Of a stretch of 64,000 nucleotides of DNA, positions 27,309 to 36,583 are shown one piece after another; within the stretch, counting starts at the first letter, position 1, and each line of letters starts with the position of its first letter. The position numbers and the translations under genes are program-made. Source of the DNA: an uncultured Acetatifactor sp. (lineage in GTDB: Bacteria > Bacillota > Clostridia > Lachnospirales > Lachnospiraceae); NCBI GenBank assembly GCA_910579755.1, contig CAJTVB010000005.1:124001-188000 (forward strand), in the 5' to 3' direction. Under the pieces are notes generated by a model. The model was not told the DNA's origin and searched no databases. It was given only the letters and a program-made list of their open reading frames with translations.

Positions 27309-29452
27309 GCCGATACCTCCCTGCAGGAAAGCATAATTGTTTTCTTCAAAACAGCCTGACCCTTCAGCATTTCGCTGTAGGCATCCGGGCAGGATCCGCC
27401 CACTGACACCTGAAATTCCCCGGCCTCATATTCCCTGCTTCCATCTTCCCGGATAATCTGGAACTGAGCTGCCTCAATTTCAAAGGATATGGTCTTTTCC
27501 TCTCCCGAAGCCAGGGAGACACGCTGTATCCCCACCAGCTTCTGAATGGGCACTCTGACGCTGGCTTCCCTGTCCGTAAGATAAATTTCCACCAGCTCAT
27601 CGCCGGATACGGCGCCGGTGTTGCGTATTGTGACTCTTCCCCGCAGTTCTTCCCCTGCCGTGAGCCGCTCTGTCTCAAATTGGAGATTTTCATAGGCGAA
27701 GGTGGTATAGCTTAAACCGAAGCCAAAGGGATACAGGGGCGTTTCCTTAAAAAACTTATAGGTGCGGTTTTCCATGCTGTAATCTTCAAAATCCGGAAGC
27801 GTATTGGTATCCCGGTAGAAGGTCACGGGCAGTCTTCCTGAGGGGCTGTATTCCCCGAAGATCAGATCCGCCACCGCCTTTCCTCCCATGGCCCCGGGAT
27901 ACCAGGCCTGGATAATGGCGTCGGCATAATTACCGTGCTCAAAGTCCACACAGGAACCCGTCATATTCACCAAAATCACAGGCTTGTTCCTCTCGATCAC
28001 TGTGCGGATCAGGCTTCTCTGGGACTCGGGGAGCCGCAGGTTCTTTTTGTCTCCTGTAAAACCCTCCTTGCCCAGGATTTCTTCTCCTTCTATGGTCTCG
28101 TCCATGCCCACCACCAGGATGCACACATCCGCCAGATCCACCTGTTGTTTGACCTCCGACAGACAGTCCCCCGCATAGCCGGGATCCTCCAGCTTATACT
28201 CGTACAGATGGCAGCCCTTGGAATAATTCACCCTGGCATCAGGCAGGGACGCCCGCACTGCCTCCAGAACCGTGTGGTACTGATTTGCCGTCCCATGATA
28301 ATTGCCGTTCAGCGGAGTAATGGAATTGGCATTGGGACCGATCACCGCTACGTTTTTCAGCCGGCCTTTATCCAGGGGAAGAATGCCGTTATTTTTTAGA
28401 AGCACCAGAGATTTTCTGGCGGCCTCTTCATTCAGGTCACGATGCTCCTGGCAGTCGATAACCTCATAGGAAATCTGGTCGAAGGGCGTTTTTTCATCAA
28501 ACATCCCAAGCTTCATCCGTGTGGTCATGAGGCGCTCTGCGCCGGTTCGGATGTCCTCCTCGGTGATTAAGCCTTCCTTCAGCGCCGCCAGCAGATAGGC
28601 GTATGTGTTGCCGCAGTTTAAATCACAGCCGTTTTTCAATGCCAGAGCCACTGATTCCACCGGGGTGTCCGTGATCATGTGGTGGAGGTGAAAATCCGAT
28701 ATGGCCCAGCAGTCCGATGTAAAATAACCCTGAAAGCCCCATTCCTCCCGAAGCTTTTTCTTCATCAGCGTCTCCGAGCCGCAGCAGGGCTCTCCGTTGG
28801 TGCGGTTGTAGGCTCCCATAAAGCCCTCCACTCCTTCTTTGGCCAGGGCTTCAAAGGCCGGCAGGTAGGTCTCCTCCATATCCTTGGGGGAGGCAAGCGC
28901 ATTAAATTCATGGCGTTTGCCCTCGGGCCCGGAATGTACCGCAAAATGCTTGGCGCAGGCAGCCGTCTTCAGATATCTTTCGTCCCTTCCCTGGAGGCCT
29001 CTCACAAAGGCACAGCCCAGGCGGCTGGTGAGATAAGGGTCCTCTCCATAGGTCTCCTGTCCCCTGCCCCACCTGGGATCTCTGAATATATTTACATTGG
29101 GGGACCAGAAGGTGATTCCCTTATAGATGCCGTAATCCTGGTACTTCTGGAAGGTATTATACTTGGCGCGGCCCTCGGTGGAGATCACCTCCGCCACCCG
29201 TTCCAAAAGCTCCGGGTCAAAGGAAGCTGCCAGTCCGATGGCCTGGGGAAAAACGGTGGCCATGCCGGACCGGGCCGCTCCGTGAAGCGCCTCGTTCCAC
29301 CAGTTAAAGGCCTGAACCCCCAAGCGTTCAATTTTGGCAGCTTCAAAAAGCATCTGGGAAGCCGCTTCCTCTATGGTCATCTGATCCACCAGATCCTTAG
29401 CTCTCTCCTGGAAACTGAAAGCTTCATCCTGAAATTTATATTTTTTCTCCAT
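27305..29452 (-). CDS. GH3 family beta-glycosidase
   Basis: The roughly 715-residue protein has the GH3 N-terminal barrel (NWWNEALHGAARSGMATVFP, WSPNVNIFRDPRWGRG, AKHFAVHSGPEGKRHEFNA), nucleophile Asp in YFTSDCWA (about residue 247), the second alpha/beta domain and a C-terminal fibronectin-III-like domain. The motif set is that of beta-glucosidases and beta-xylosidases; substrate cannot be fixed, but in this setting a beta-linked hexose or GlcNAc trimmed before NagA is possible. ATG at 29452 is preferred over GTG three codons upstream. No signal peptide. It opens the GH3-GH38-nagA-MATE run and ends overlapping the GH38. Confidence 0.88.
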   Translation of the reverse strand: MEKKYKFQDEAFSFQERAKDLVDQMTIEEAASQMLFEAAKIERLGVQAFNWWNEALHGAARSGMATVFPQAIGLAASFDPELLERVAEVISTEGRAKYNTFQKYQDYGIYKGITFWSPNVNIFRDPRWGRGQETYGEDPYLTSRLGCAFVRGLQGRDERYLKTAACAKHFAVHSGPEGKRHEFNALASPKDMEETYLPAFEALAKEGVEGFMGAYNRTNGEPCCGSETLMKKKLREEWGFQGYFTSDCWAISDFHLHHMITDTPVESVALALKNGCDLNCGNTYAYLLAALKEGLITEEDIRTGAERLMTTRMKLGMFDEKTPFDQISYEVIDCQEHRDLNEEAARKSLVLLKNNGILPLDKGRLKNVAVIGPNANSITPLNGNYHGTANQYHTVLEAVRASLPDARVNYSKGCHLYEYKLEDPGYAGDCLSEVKQQVDLADVCILVVGMDETIEGEEILGKEGFTGDKKNLRLPESQRSLIRTVIERNKPVILVNMTGSCVDFEHGNYADAIIQAWYPGAMGGKAVADLIFGEYSPSGRLPVTFYRDTNTLPDFEDYSMENRTYKFFKETPLYPFGFGLSYTTFAYENLQFETERLTAGEELRGRVTIRNTGAVSGDELVEIYLTDREASVRVPIQKLVGIQRVSLASGEEKTISFEIEAAQFQIIREDGSREYEAGEFQVSVGGSCPDAYSEMLKGQAVLKKTIMLSCREVSA

Positions 29453-29487
29453 AATACTCACTCTTTCTTTTGATCCCGGCGCTTTAA

Positions 29488-30075
29488 TTATGGTATCCGC
29501 ACCGGATCACCCACCAGCCGGGACATGATAATGGTTTTTGCAATACATTCCAGCACTTCCATTTTATGATAGGCATCCATCAGGTCCCTGCCGTAGGTAA
29601 GCGCACCGTGATTCTGCAAAAGGATGGCATTACACTCCTCCACGTAGAGCGCCGCTTCCTCCGCAAGCTGCCGGGTGCCCGGAGGCGCGTATTTAGCCAG
29701 GGCGCATTTACCCAGCATGACCCGGGATTCGATCAGATAATCCTCCGGTATATTCTTCCCTGCCATGGCAAAGGCTGTGGCGTAGACCGGATGAGTGTGC
29801 ACCACCGCCGTGATTTCCGGGCGCTTTTCGTATACTACCCTGTGCAGAGGGAATTCCTTGGAGGCCTTTCCGGCACCGTTTACGGAATTTCCTGAAAAAT
29901 CCGTCACCAGAATGTCCTCCGCCTGCAGAAAGCCCTTATTCCTTCCCGAGGGCGTGATCAGAATATGCTCCCCGGATACTTTCCGGCTTACGTTGCCGTC
30001 GCAGGCGCTTACCAACTGTCTGTCATACAAAAGGCGGCAAACCTGTGCCAGCTCCTGTCGTTCCTTTTCATACAT
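29488..30075 (-). CDS. Class II aldolase/adducin family sugar-phosphate aldolase
   Basis: The 195-residue protein carries the class II aldolase fold: SACDGNVSRKVSGEHILITPSG, the zinc histidines in VVHTHPVYATAF and a third in LLQNHGALTYG. Relatives cleave L-fuculose-1-P or L-rhamnulose-1-P, epimerise L-ribulose-5-P, or decarboxylate 3-oxo-tetronate-4-P (OtnC). Start chosen at 30075, with AGGAGG 9 nt upstream; another ATG two codons earlier is too near the site. It lies 26 bp before the GH3 gene. The presence of a DUF1537 kinase and an FGGY kinase upstream makes both the OtnC and the ketose-1-P aldolase roles possible. Confidence 0.82.
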   Translation of the reverse strand: MYEKERQELAQVCRLLYDRQLVSACDGNVSRKVSGEHILITPSGRNKGFLQAEDILVTDFSGNSVNGAGKASKEFPLHRVVYEKRPEITAVVHTHPVYATAFAMAGKNIPEDYLIESRVMLGKCALAKYAPPGTRQLAEEAALYVEECNAILLQNHGALTYGRDLMDAYHKMEVLECIAKTIIMSRLVGDPVRIP

Positions 30076-30151
30076 GTGCATGTACCTCCTTATCTGTGAA
30101 CTGCCTTGGGGGTAAGGCTGTTTCCGGCGCCCGGGCGCTGCAGCAGACGGA

Positions 30152-32230
30152 TCATGTTGCTTCATATAGAATGCGGATTCGCTGCCTTCCTTTTCTTTCC
30201 AGTGAAATGTGATACAGGCATTCTTCCTTTTCCAGCCGGTCTGTCAGGTCCTCATCCTGTACGTAAATCCGGCTGACGAAAGCCTGTGTATAAAAGGAAA
30301 AGCGTCCGCCGTCTTTGATGATAATCTCACATTCCTTTTCCTGATCACCCGGAGTACGGAAAAGTACGGACTCCAGGCTGTGGCTGCTCATGTATTTATC
30401 TGTGAGGCCGATGGGAGTGATCTCATCCTTTATAGGGAGAAACAGCCGAAGGGCATAGCCGCCCCGCTTAAGGGTTACCGGCTCTGTCTCATGGCGTTTG
30501 CACTTATAGCAGCTTCCGGAAAAATAATCGTAGACCAGGAAGCGCTCTCCCTCCAGGCCGTATACATCCGCTGCACACAGGTTTGTGGTAAATTCCCCGT
30601 CAGTCTCCCCCAGATGAAACAGAGCCGCCGCACCGGTGTGGTTCACGGTGTTGGTAAGGGTAAGATTTTTATGATCCGGGTCAAAGTCAAATATACAGTC
30701 CGGGGCAGGCAGGGCGCTTCGTTCCATCCGCAGAATTTTTCCGTCCCCATAAATCAGAGGCTCCAATACTTCTCCCCTGGTTTCTCCGATCCGGTCACTG
30801 AAATATATGGGACCGCCGCTGACGGCCCGCACCAGGGCATGTCTCACCGCATCCTCATGCTTTGTCCAGAACATATCCCAGTCGCAGAAGTAAATCTGAG
30901 AATGCCAGACGGCGTTAAAGGAATTCTGAAGCATATGCTCCCGAAACCCTTTCTCATCCTCCGGAACAAAGTCATCGCTGTTCCTGGAAAGTCCGGACAC
31001 GGGACGATTCATAACGTTTTCCGCGGCCATTCCCATACAGTTGATCAGATTGCCGTCCATGAAAAGACCTGCCACCGCCTCCAGCGCCTGGTGGGCTCCT
31101 GCCGCCGCTTTTCCGATGACCTCGTTATTCCGATAATAATTCTTCAGCGCGCTCTGTCCGTCCACCTTTACAAAATCGATGCCCTGATTCCGAAGCAGCG
31201 CATACCATTTTCTCCAGAATCCAAATCCCTTTTCCGGTTCAAAATGAGGAAGGAGCTTTTCGTTTTTGGTCTCATATAAATATTCTCTGCATTCCTCCGC
31301 CGCCTGGCTGCCGGGCAGAATCCCTCCCCAGTAGCCGCCAAAGGCATGCCACACGCCGATATGACGGATTGTTGTGCTCTCCCGGATCTCCCGGGTCATT
31401 TTTTCAAAGCCCTCCGGAAATTTCTCCTTCTCCGGCTCCAGAGAATACAGGGCCTGATCCTTTACCGAAAGCCACCCGTCATCCATAAGGATCCATCGTA
31501 CCGGCAGATCCTTGTCTGTAAATTCCTTAGCCTTTTGGCGAACCTTCTCCTCTGTGATATCCGTGTAAAAGGCATCCCAGCTGCACCAGCCCAGATATTC
31601 AAACATTTCCGGATATTTTCTGCCTGTTTTCGCAGGGATATGCCGGATACGGCAGGCCTCCTGCCAGCCCTTCTCCACCACCGGATAAAGCTCTGTCCCC
31701 TGGCTGCAGACCAGAACGGTCTCTTCAAAACGGTGGATCCCGCCAGTATATCCGGTGATATGCAGTTCCAGCTGACTGTTTTCGTTTCCCTGGAGATAAG
31801 TCTTCATTTTCTCCCCGGCCATGGGAATGAAGCAGCCGAAATCCTTCTCATATTTCACAAACAGGGACTGAGTTCTGGCAGGAACATGCCTCCAGGAATT
31901 TCCGAAGGCCGGCCTGCTCCACCAGTCCCGGTGCTGGTACTGGGCACAGATCCCCAGAGGCTGTTTTAAGGACAGGGTCACGATAACCGGATCTGCGGCC
32001 TCCAGGTTATTGTTCTCCCGAAAAGGAGCCTGTTCCAATTCCACCCCTGCCGTGACCAGCCACAGATTTTCCTTTTTCCGAAAGCACACCCGTCCCTTGG
32101 CGGCGGGCTCCCGGCTTTCAAACAGATACAGCTTCCCGTTCTCTTTTTCCTCCAGGGATACGGGCGAAAGAGTAACCGTACCCTGCTCCAGACGCAGCTT
32201 CATGGAAACAGCATTTTCTCCAATTATCAT
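30152..32230 (-). CDS. Raffinose-synthase/Sip1-type GH36 glycosidase
   Basis: The 692-residue protein has an N-terminal beta-sandwich (about 1-200) and a catalytic barrel with LGWCSWDAFYTDI, WILMDDGWL and FVKVDGQSAL, whose Asp is the expected nucleophile; SRNSDDF is a candidate for the acid/base. Plant members transfer galactose to sucrose, while bacterial members are alpha-galactosidases or alpha-N-acetylgalactosaminidases. In this cluster it likely removes alpha-Gal or alpha-GalNAc from oligosaccharides. No signal peptide. AGGAG precedes the ATG. A TATAAT at 32260-32265 might mark an internal promoter but lacks a clear -35. Confidence 0.82.
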   Translation of the reverse strand: MIIGENAVSMKLRLEQGTVTLSPVSLEEKENGKLYLFESREPAAKGRVCFRKKENLWLVTAGVELEQAPFRENNNLEAADPVIVTLSLKQPLGICAQYQHRDWWSRPAFGNSWRHVPARTQSLFVKYEKDFGCFIPMAGEKMKTYLQGNENSQLELHITGYTGGIHRFEETVLVCSQGTELYPVVEKGWQEACRIRHIPAKTGRKYPEMFEYLGWCSWDAFYTDITEEKVRQKAKEFTDKDLPVRWILMDDGWLSVKDQALYSLEPEKEKFPEGFEKMTREIRESTTIRHIGVWHAFGGYWGGILPGSQAAEECREYLYETKNEKLLPHFEPEKGFGFWRKWYALLRNQGIDFVKVDGQSALKNYYRNNEVIGKAAAGAHQALEAVAGLFMDGNLINCMGMAAENVMNRPVSGLSRNSDDFVPEDEKGFREHMLQNSFNAVWHSQIYFCDWDMFWTKHEDAVRHALVRAVSGGPIYFSDRIGETRGEVLEPLIYGDGKILRMERSALPAPDCIFDFDPDHKNLTLTNTVNHTGAAALFHLGETDGEFTTNLCAADVYGLEGERFLVYDYFSGSCYKCKRHETEPVTLKRGGYALRLFLPIKDEITPIGLTDKYMSSHSLESVLFRTPGDQEKECEIIIKDGGRFSFYTQAFVSRIYVQDEDLTDRLEKEECLYHISLERKGRQRIRILYEAT

Positions 32231-32326
32231 TATGAACTCCTAATCTTTTCTTTCTCAATATTATAGCCATGCAACCAGAAAACATTCGGCTCTAAGCCTG
32301 TGTGGACTGCCGCCTGGGTTCCGGTA

Positions 32327-35300
32327 TTACACAGACGAATTTTGCAGCGGCAGCTTTGGCTGAGGATCCAGAGCCTCCGCCGTCACCTTTACCTTGAAGG
32401 TTTTAATCTCATACCCGGTGACAGAGAAGGTGATCCCATTTTCCTCCACAGGACATTCCTTCAGGGGTCTCTCTATCAGATTGGTCTCCTGAACCCTGAC
32501 CACCGGAACACTGAACTTTAAAGAGACCTTTCCTTTTTTGTTTTTATACTCGTACAGACGGACAATATAGGCTCTCTCGTCCTCCGCCCGCTTCACGGTG
32601 TCGATAACGATGTGATCGCTGTCTGTGGCAAGCAGACTGCCGGCCATCTCCCCATTCCTTCCCGGAGCCTTGGCCGCCGCATCATCTAAGGCAGGGCTTT
32701 TGGGGGCCATGGAAAACAACGGCAGATTCAGATCCATGGCCTCCTGCTGTACCTGGCACTGTTTTACGGAGCCTGTATGAGGATATAAAGAATAGGTAAA
32801 CTCATGCAGGCAGCGGTCCGCGGTTTCGTCGGGGCGGACAGAGGATTTGATCAGCGTCATGGCTATGGTATTGCCGTGAATATCGTGTCCGTATTTACAG
32901 TCGTTGAGCAGGGAAACGCCGTAGCCCTCTTCGGACAGATCCACCCATTTCTGTGCGCACACCTCGAATTTGGCAAAATCCCATTCCGTGTTCACGTGGG
33001 TGGGCCGCTCAATATTACCGCACTGTATTTCATAGGTTGCGCTGGAGGCATGAATATCCACAGGGAAGTACACCCGCAGAAGCACCTGTTTTTCCTTCCA
33101 GTCCACCTGGGTGCGGAAATCGATCCGTTTCCGGTCACTGTATATCGCCACGTCCTGGCGGATCACAGAAGAGCCGAAAGCAAAGGTCTGGCGCAGAACG
33201 GCTTCCACCGGCCCCTGAGATATGACCTGCCGTTTTGTCAGCCTGGGAGCGGGATAAGGCTTATCCTCATAATAAATGTCAATATCCCAGGCATCGAACC
33301 GCTGAGGCTTGTCTTCAAAGGCGGTAAACACATTCAAAGGCTGTCCGCAGCCCACTTCCCGATCTGCCTCCTTGTCATAAATGGAGTCAATCTGGCCGTC
33401 CTCCCGGAAAATAATCCGATAAAACCGGTTTTCCATCACATTGTCGTGAATGCACAGCTCACAGACCTCATGTTCCGAATGGCCTTCGTCGTCGGATGCA
33501 GCGCATTGGGAAGTACAAGTGAGCACCGTATACCCATAGGCAGGAATATTTTTTACAAATACCAGAAGTCCTTCCTCCGTCTCCTGCCGGATGCAGGGCT
33601 GTCCTTCCTGGCTAAATTGGGTGTCTTTTGCAACTCTTTCCGACCAGGGCACCAGCAGGATATCATCCCGGCTCCAACCGGTGCTGTTCCACACGGCCAG
33701 CTGGTTTTCTTCCAGTCCGATGCTCTCTGCAAGCTTTTTTTCCACACGGGACAGCAGATTACCTCCCTTTTCCCGCAGCCGCTCATAGATTTGGGCGGTA
33801 TCCTCGTATACCTGACGGATGGATGATCCGGGAAGCACATCGTGGAACTGGTTTAACAGCATTTCCTCCCACATTGCATTGATCTCATCCCGGGGATAAG
33901 TGTCCGTTCCCGCCAGCATATCCCCATAGGCCCACAAAAACTCCAGATCATGCATCATAACCTCTGCCTTCCGGTTGTCCCTCTTTACTCTGGCCTGGGA
34001 GGTATAGGTTCCCCGGTGAAATTCAAAGTAAAGCTCTCCGTCCCAGACTCCCAGCCTATCCTTTTGGCAGTTCTCGTAGATCCGGTTAAAATAATTTTCC
34101 GCGGTATCGATCTGAACTCTGGGAATGCCGGGGATATTTTTCATGACCCTGGCCCTCTCCAGCATGTCCTTGGTGGGTCCGCCTCCGCCGTCTCCCCAGC
34201 CGAAGGCCAGCAAAAGCTCGTCATTTTTATCCCGGTCCTTGTAATTTTCCCAGATACCGGTAATCTCCTCCGGTTCCATGGTGCCGTTGTAGGTGTAGTA
34301 CCAGGAGCCGTTTTCCGGTGTGGTGATAAAATGTGCAAAAACTCTGCTTCCGTCGATTCCCTGCCACCAGAAGGTATCGTGAGGGAAGTGATTATATTGG
34401 TTCCAGCTGATCTTGGTGGTCATAAAATAATCCATATCGGACTTCCTTATGATCTGAGGAAGGGCCCCGCTGTAGCCGAATACATCCGGAAGCCATACCA
34501 GCCTGGAATCTACGCCGAATTCCTGCTTCATGTAGCGCTTTCCGAACAAAAACTGCCGGATCAGAGATTCTCCGGTGGGAAGGTTTGTATCCGGCTCCAC
34601 CCACATGCCGCCGGTGATTTCCCACTGTCCCTGTTTTATCTTTTCCTTTACCGCCTCAAATATCTCGGGGTAATCCTTCTCCAGGAAACGATACAGCTGC
34701 GGAGAGCTGTGCATATAGCGGTACTCCGGAAACTGGCGCATAAGGTTCAGCACCGTGGAAAAGGTACGGGAGGCCTTCTCCCGGGTAGCGGAAAAACGCC
34801 ACAGCCAGCCCATGTCGATATGGGAATGGCCCACACCCGTGACCGTAGGCTTGATCTCCTGGATCCGGGCCAGCTCCTCCAGCTCCTGAACCAGATATTC
34901 ACAGGCGGCCCCTACAGAGTCGTAGAAGGCCTTTTCCCTGTAGTGCATGAAATCCACCATCCGAAAGGCTTCTACCAGCAGCTTTGTCATACGGATCCGT
35001 CTCAGATCGCTTTCCTTCAAAAGCTCCAGACACTTTAACAGAGTGTCCACAGTAAAATAGAACCGGTCCATATCCCGGTCTATCAGCACCATGGCCGCTT
35101 CCTTGAAAACTCTCACTTTGGGGATGTCCAGCACCCCGCTCCAGGCCTTCAGAGAAATCTGCAGAGTATTTTTCCCCTGATAGATTGCAGGATCCAGAAA
35201 AGCTTCCTCATGCCAGATATCCACGGCCTGTACCGGATGTCCGTCCACATAGAGCAGGGTTTCCGCGGTGGAGCCGCCCCCGTCCCTGGGTCCTACGATG

Positions 35301-35593
35301 GCTCGCAGGGCCAGACTCCCGCCTTCATCGCAAAAATCCGCCGGAATCGCGGCCCTTGTGCGGAACCAGGCTACCTTGTCATAGCCGCCCCAGCTTTGTC
35401 CAAGGGTAAAATCCTTCCACCCGGAGTCGTCATAGGCAACCATATAGGCATCATCTATTTTTTCCTCCATGGAATTTTCCGTGTACTTCCATCGGGGAAG
35501 CTCCATGGTTTTCCGGATCCTGGCCGGAAAAATATCCTCATCCACATATTTTCGAATCCGCTCCAGTTGAAAAAAAGGATCTCTGACCTTCAT
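32327..35593 (-). CDS. GH38 alpha-mannosidase B, long type with N-terminal domain
   Basis: This 1088-residue enzyme is of the long GH38 type related to cytosolic alpha-mannosidase 2C1. About 245 N-terminal residues form a beta-sandwich (KVAWFRTRAAIP, LLYVDGHPVQAVD) before the catalytic domain, VTGVGHSHIDMGWLWRF with metal ligands H258 and D260. Nucleophile D370 lies in WLPDVFGYSGALPQI; the second metal histidine is in NQFHDVLPG. No signal peptide. GGGAGG stands 10 nt before the ATG, and it begins 2 bp after the ROK kinase stop. It differs in architecture from the other three GH38 proteins, so it probably handles another linkage or glycan size. Confidence 0.94.
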   Translation of the reverse strand: MKVRDPFFQLERIRKYVDEDIFPARIRKTMELPRWKYTENSMEEKIDDAYMVAYDDSGWKDFTLGQSWGGYDKVAWFRTRAAIPADFCDEGGSLALRAIVGPRDGGGSTAETLLYVDGHPVQAVDIWHEEAFLDPAIYQGKNTLQISLKAWSGVLDIPKVRVFKEAAMVLIDRDMDRFYFTVDTLLKCLELLKESDLRRIRMTKLLVEAFRMVDFMHYREKAFYDSVGAACEYLVQELEELARIQEIKPTVTGVGHSHIDMGWLWRFSATREKASRTFSTVLNLMRQFPEYRYMHSSPQLYRFLEKDYPEIFEAVKEKIKQGQWEITGGMWVEPDTNLPTGESLIRQFLFGKRYMKQEFGVDSRLVWLPDVFGYSGALPQIIRKSDMDYFMTTKISWNQYNHFPHDTFWWQGIDGSRVFAHFITTPENGSWYYTYNGTMEPEEITGIWENYKDRDKNDELLLAFGWGDGGGGPTKDMLERARVMKNIPGIPRVQIDTAENYFNRIYENCQKDRLGVWDGELYFEFHRGTYTSQARVKRDNRKAEVMMHDLEFLWAYGDMLAGTDTYPRDEINAMWEEMLLNQFHDVLPGSSIRQVYEDTAQIYERLREKGGNLLSRVEKKLAESIGLEENQLAVWNSTGWSRDDILLVPWSERVAKDTQFSQEGQPCIRQETEEGLLVFVKNIPAYGYTVLTCTSQCAASDDEGHSEHEVCELCIHDNVMENRFYRIIFREDGQIDSIYDKEADREVGCGQPLNVFTAFEDKPQRFDAWDIDIYYEDKPYPAPRLTKRQVISQGPVEAVLRQTFAFGSSVIRQDVAIYSDRKRIDFRTQVDWKEKQVLLRVYFPVDIHASSATYEIQCGNIERPTHVNTEWDFAKFEVCAQKWVDLSEEGYGVSLLNDCKYGHDIHGNTIAMTLIKSSVRPDETADRCLHEFTYSLYPHTGSVKQCQVQQEAMDLNLPLFSMAPKSPALDDAAAKAPGRNGEMAGSLLATDSDHIVIDTVKRAEDERAYIVRLYEYKNKKGKVSLKFSVPVVRVQETNLIERPLKECPVEENGITFSVTGYEIKTFKVKVTAEALDPQPKLPLQNSSV

Positions 35594-35595
35594 GC

Positions 35596-36570
35596 CTATT
35601 GCACCTCCCGTAATTTGTTCATGGCCACAGAGAAAGCAGCATAGTCGCCCAACTCCTCACCCAGCCCCGCAGGCACTACCCTGCAGACATTCAAGTTGTA
35701 GGATAAAGCCTCTCTGGACAATATTCTTTCCATGGCAGGGCGCAGAATCGCCTCCTGCCGCAGGAAAATACTGCCAATGACAATCACCTGGGGATTTAAG
35801 ATATCCACCAGCATGGCCAGCCCCATTCCCAGCTTCTCCCCGGCTCTTTCCATAATACACAGCGCCAACGGATCACCGCTTTGAGCCGCCCGTCCGATAT
35901 CGGCTGTCGTCACCTGATCCGGCTCTGTTCCCGGAGGCAGAATCAAGGTGCTTCCGCCCCGGCTCAGGTGCTCTTTTATCATGGCCGCTCCCATCCGGGC
36001 AATACCGCCTCCACTGCAGAAGCCCTCGAAGGAGCCCGCCTTGTGATAGCCCACCGGCCCATCCGAAGCCAGCCTCACATGCCCGGCCTCTCCCGCCATG
36101 TCGTTTGTTCCCGTATACAGTCTGCCGTCCAGGATCAGTCCGGCGCCCATGCCGGTGCCGAAGGTGAGAAAGATCATGTTGCGGCTTCCCTTTCCTGCGC
36201 CCCACATCCATTCGGCCAGGGCGCAGGCGTTGGCATCATTCTGCAACGCCGCAGGCACACCGAATTCCTTTTCGAAGGGCGTCACAATGTCCACGTCGAT
36301 CCAGTCCGGCAGATTGGGCGGAGCCAGAATCATTCCCCTGCGGGAATCCAGGGGACTTCCGCAGCTGACCCCCACAGCCTCCAAAGGACATTGGGGATGT
36401 TTTTCTGTAAGCTCCCGCAGAGCCCGGATCATGGCCTGAATAGAAGCTTTCGGCCCTGAGGGCGTGGGAAATTTAATCTTTTCCAGGGTTTTTACAGTCA
36501 TGTTCTGAACTTCCCCGATGCTGACGGCACACTTGGTCCCTCCGATATCAATACCACCTACATATCTCAC
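35596..36570 (-). CDS. ROK family sugar kinase without the usual zinc cysteines
   Basis: The 324-residue protein has the ATP motif VGGIDIGGTKCAVSIG, the catalytic region LQNDANACALAEW, FGTGMGAGLI and the EAGHVRL histidine. The normal ROK CxCGxxGC zinc motif is replaced by GSFEGFCSGGGIA, a variant known in some gluco/fructo/mannokinase-like members. It phosphorylates a free hexose or amino sugar; mannose, glucose and GlcNAc fit the context, the last feeding NagA. GTG at 36570 has AAAGGAG 8 nt upstream and avoids overlap with the previous gene. Tight spacing to GH38 B (2 bp) supports a joint role. Confidence 0.87.
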   Translation of the reverse strand: MRYVGGIDIGGTKCAVSIGEVQNMTVKTLEKIKFPTPSGPKASIQAMIRALRELTEKHPQCPLEAVGVSCGSPLDSRRGMILAPPNLPDWIDVDIVTPFEKEFGVPAALQNDANACALAEWMWGAGKGSRNMIFLTFGTGMGAGLILDGRLYTGTNDMAGEAGHVRLASDGPVGYHKAGSFEGFCSGGGIARMGAAMIKEHLSRGGSTLILPPGTEPDQVTTADIGRAAQSGDPLALCIMERAGEKLGMGLAMLVDILNPQVIVIGSIFLRQEAILRPAMERILSREALSYNLNVCRVVPAGLGEELGDYAAFSVAMNKLREVQ

Positions 36571-36583
36571 TGTTTTGTCTCCT

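Noticed and set aside
25578..27359. 593-codon open frame antisense to GH38 A
   Set aside because: Same reason: no ribosome site, low-complexity His/Leu/Gln-rich translation, fully covered by a real gene.
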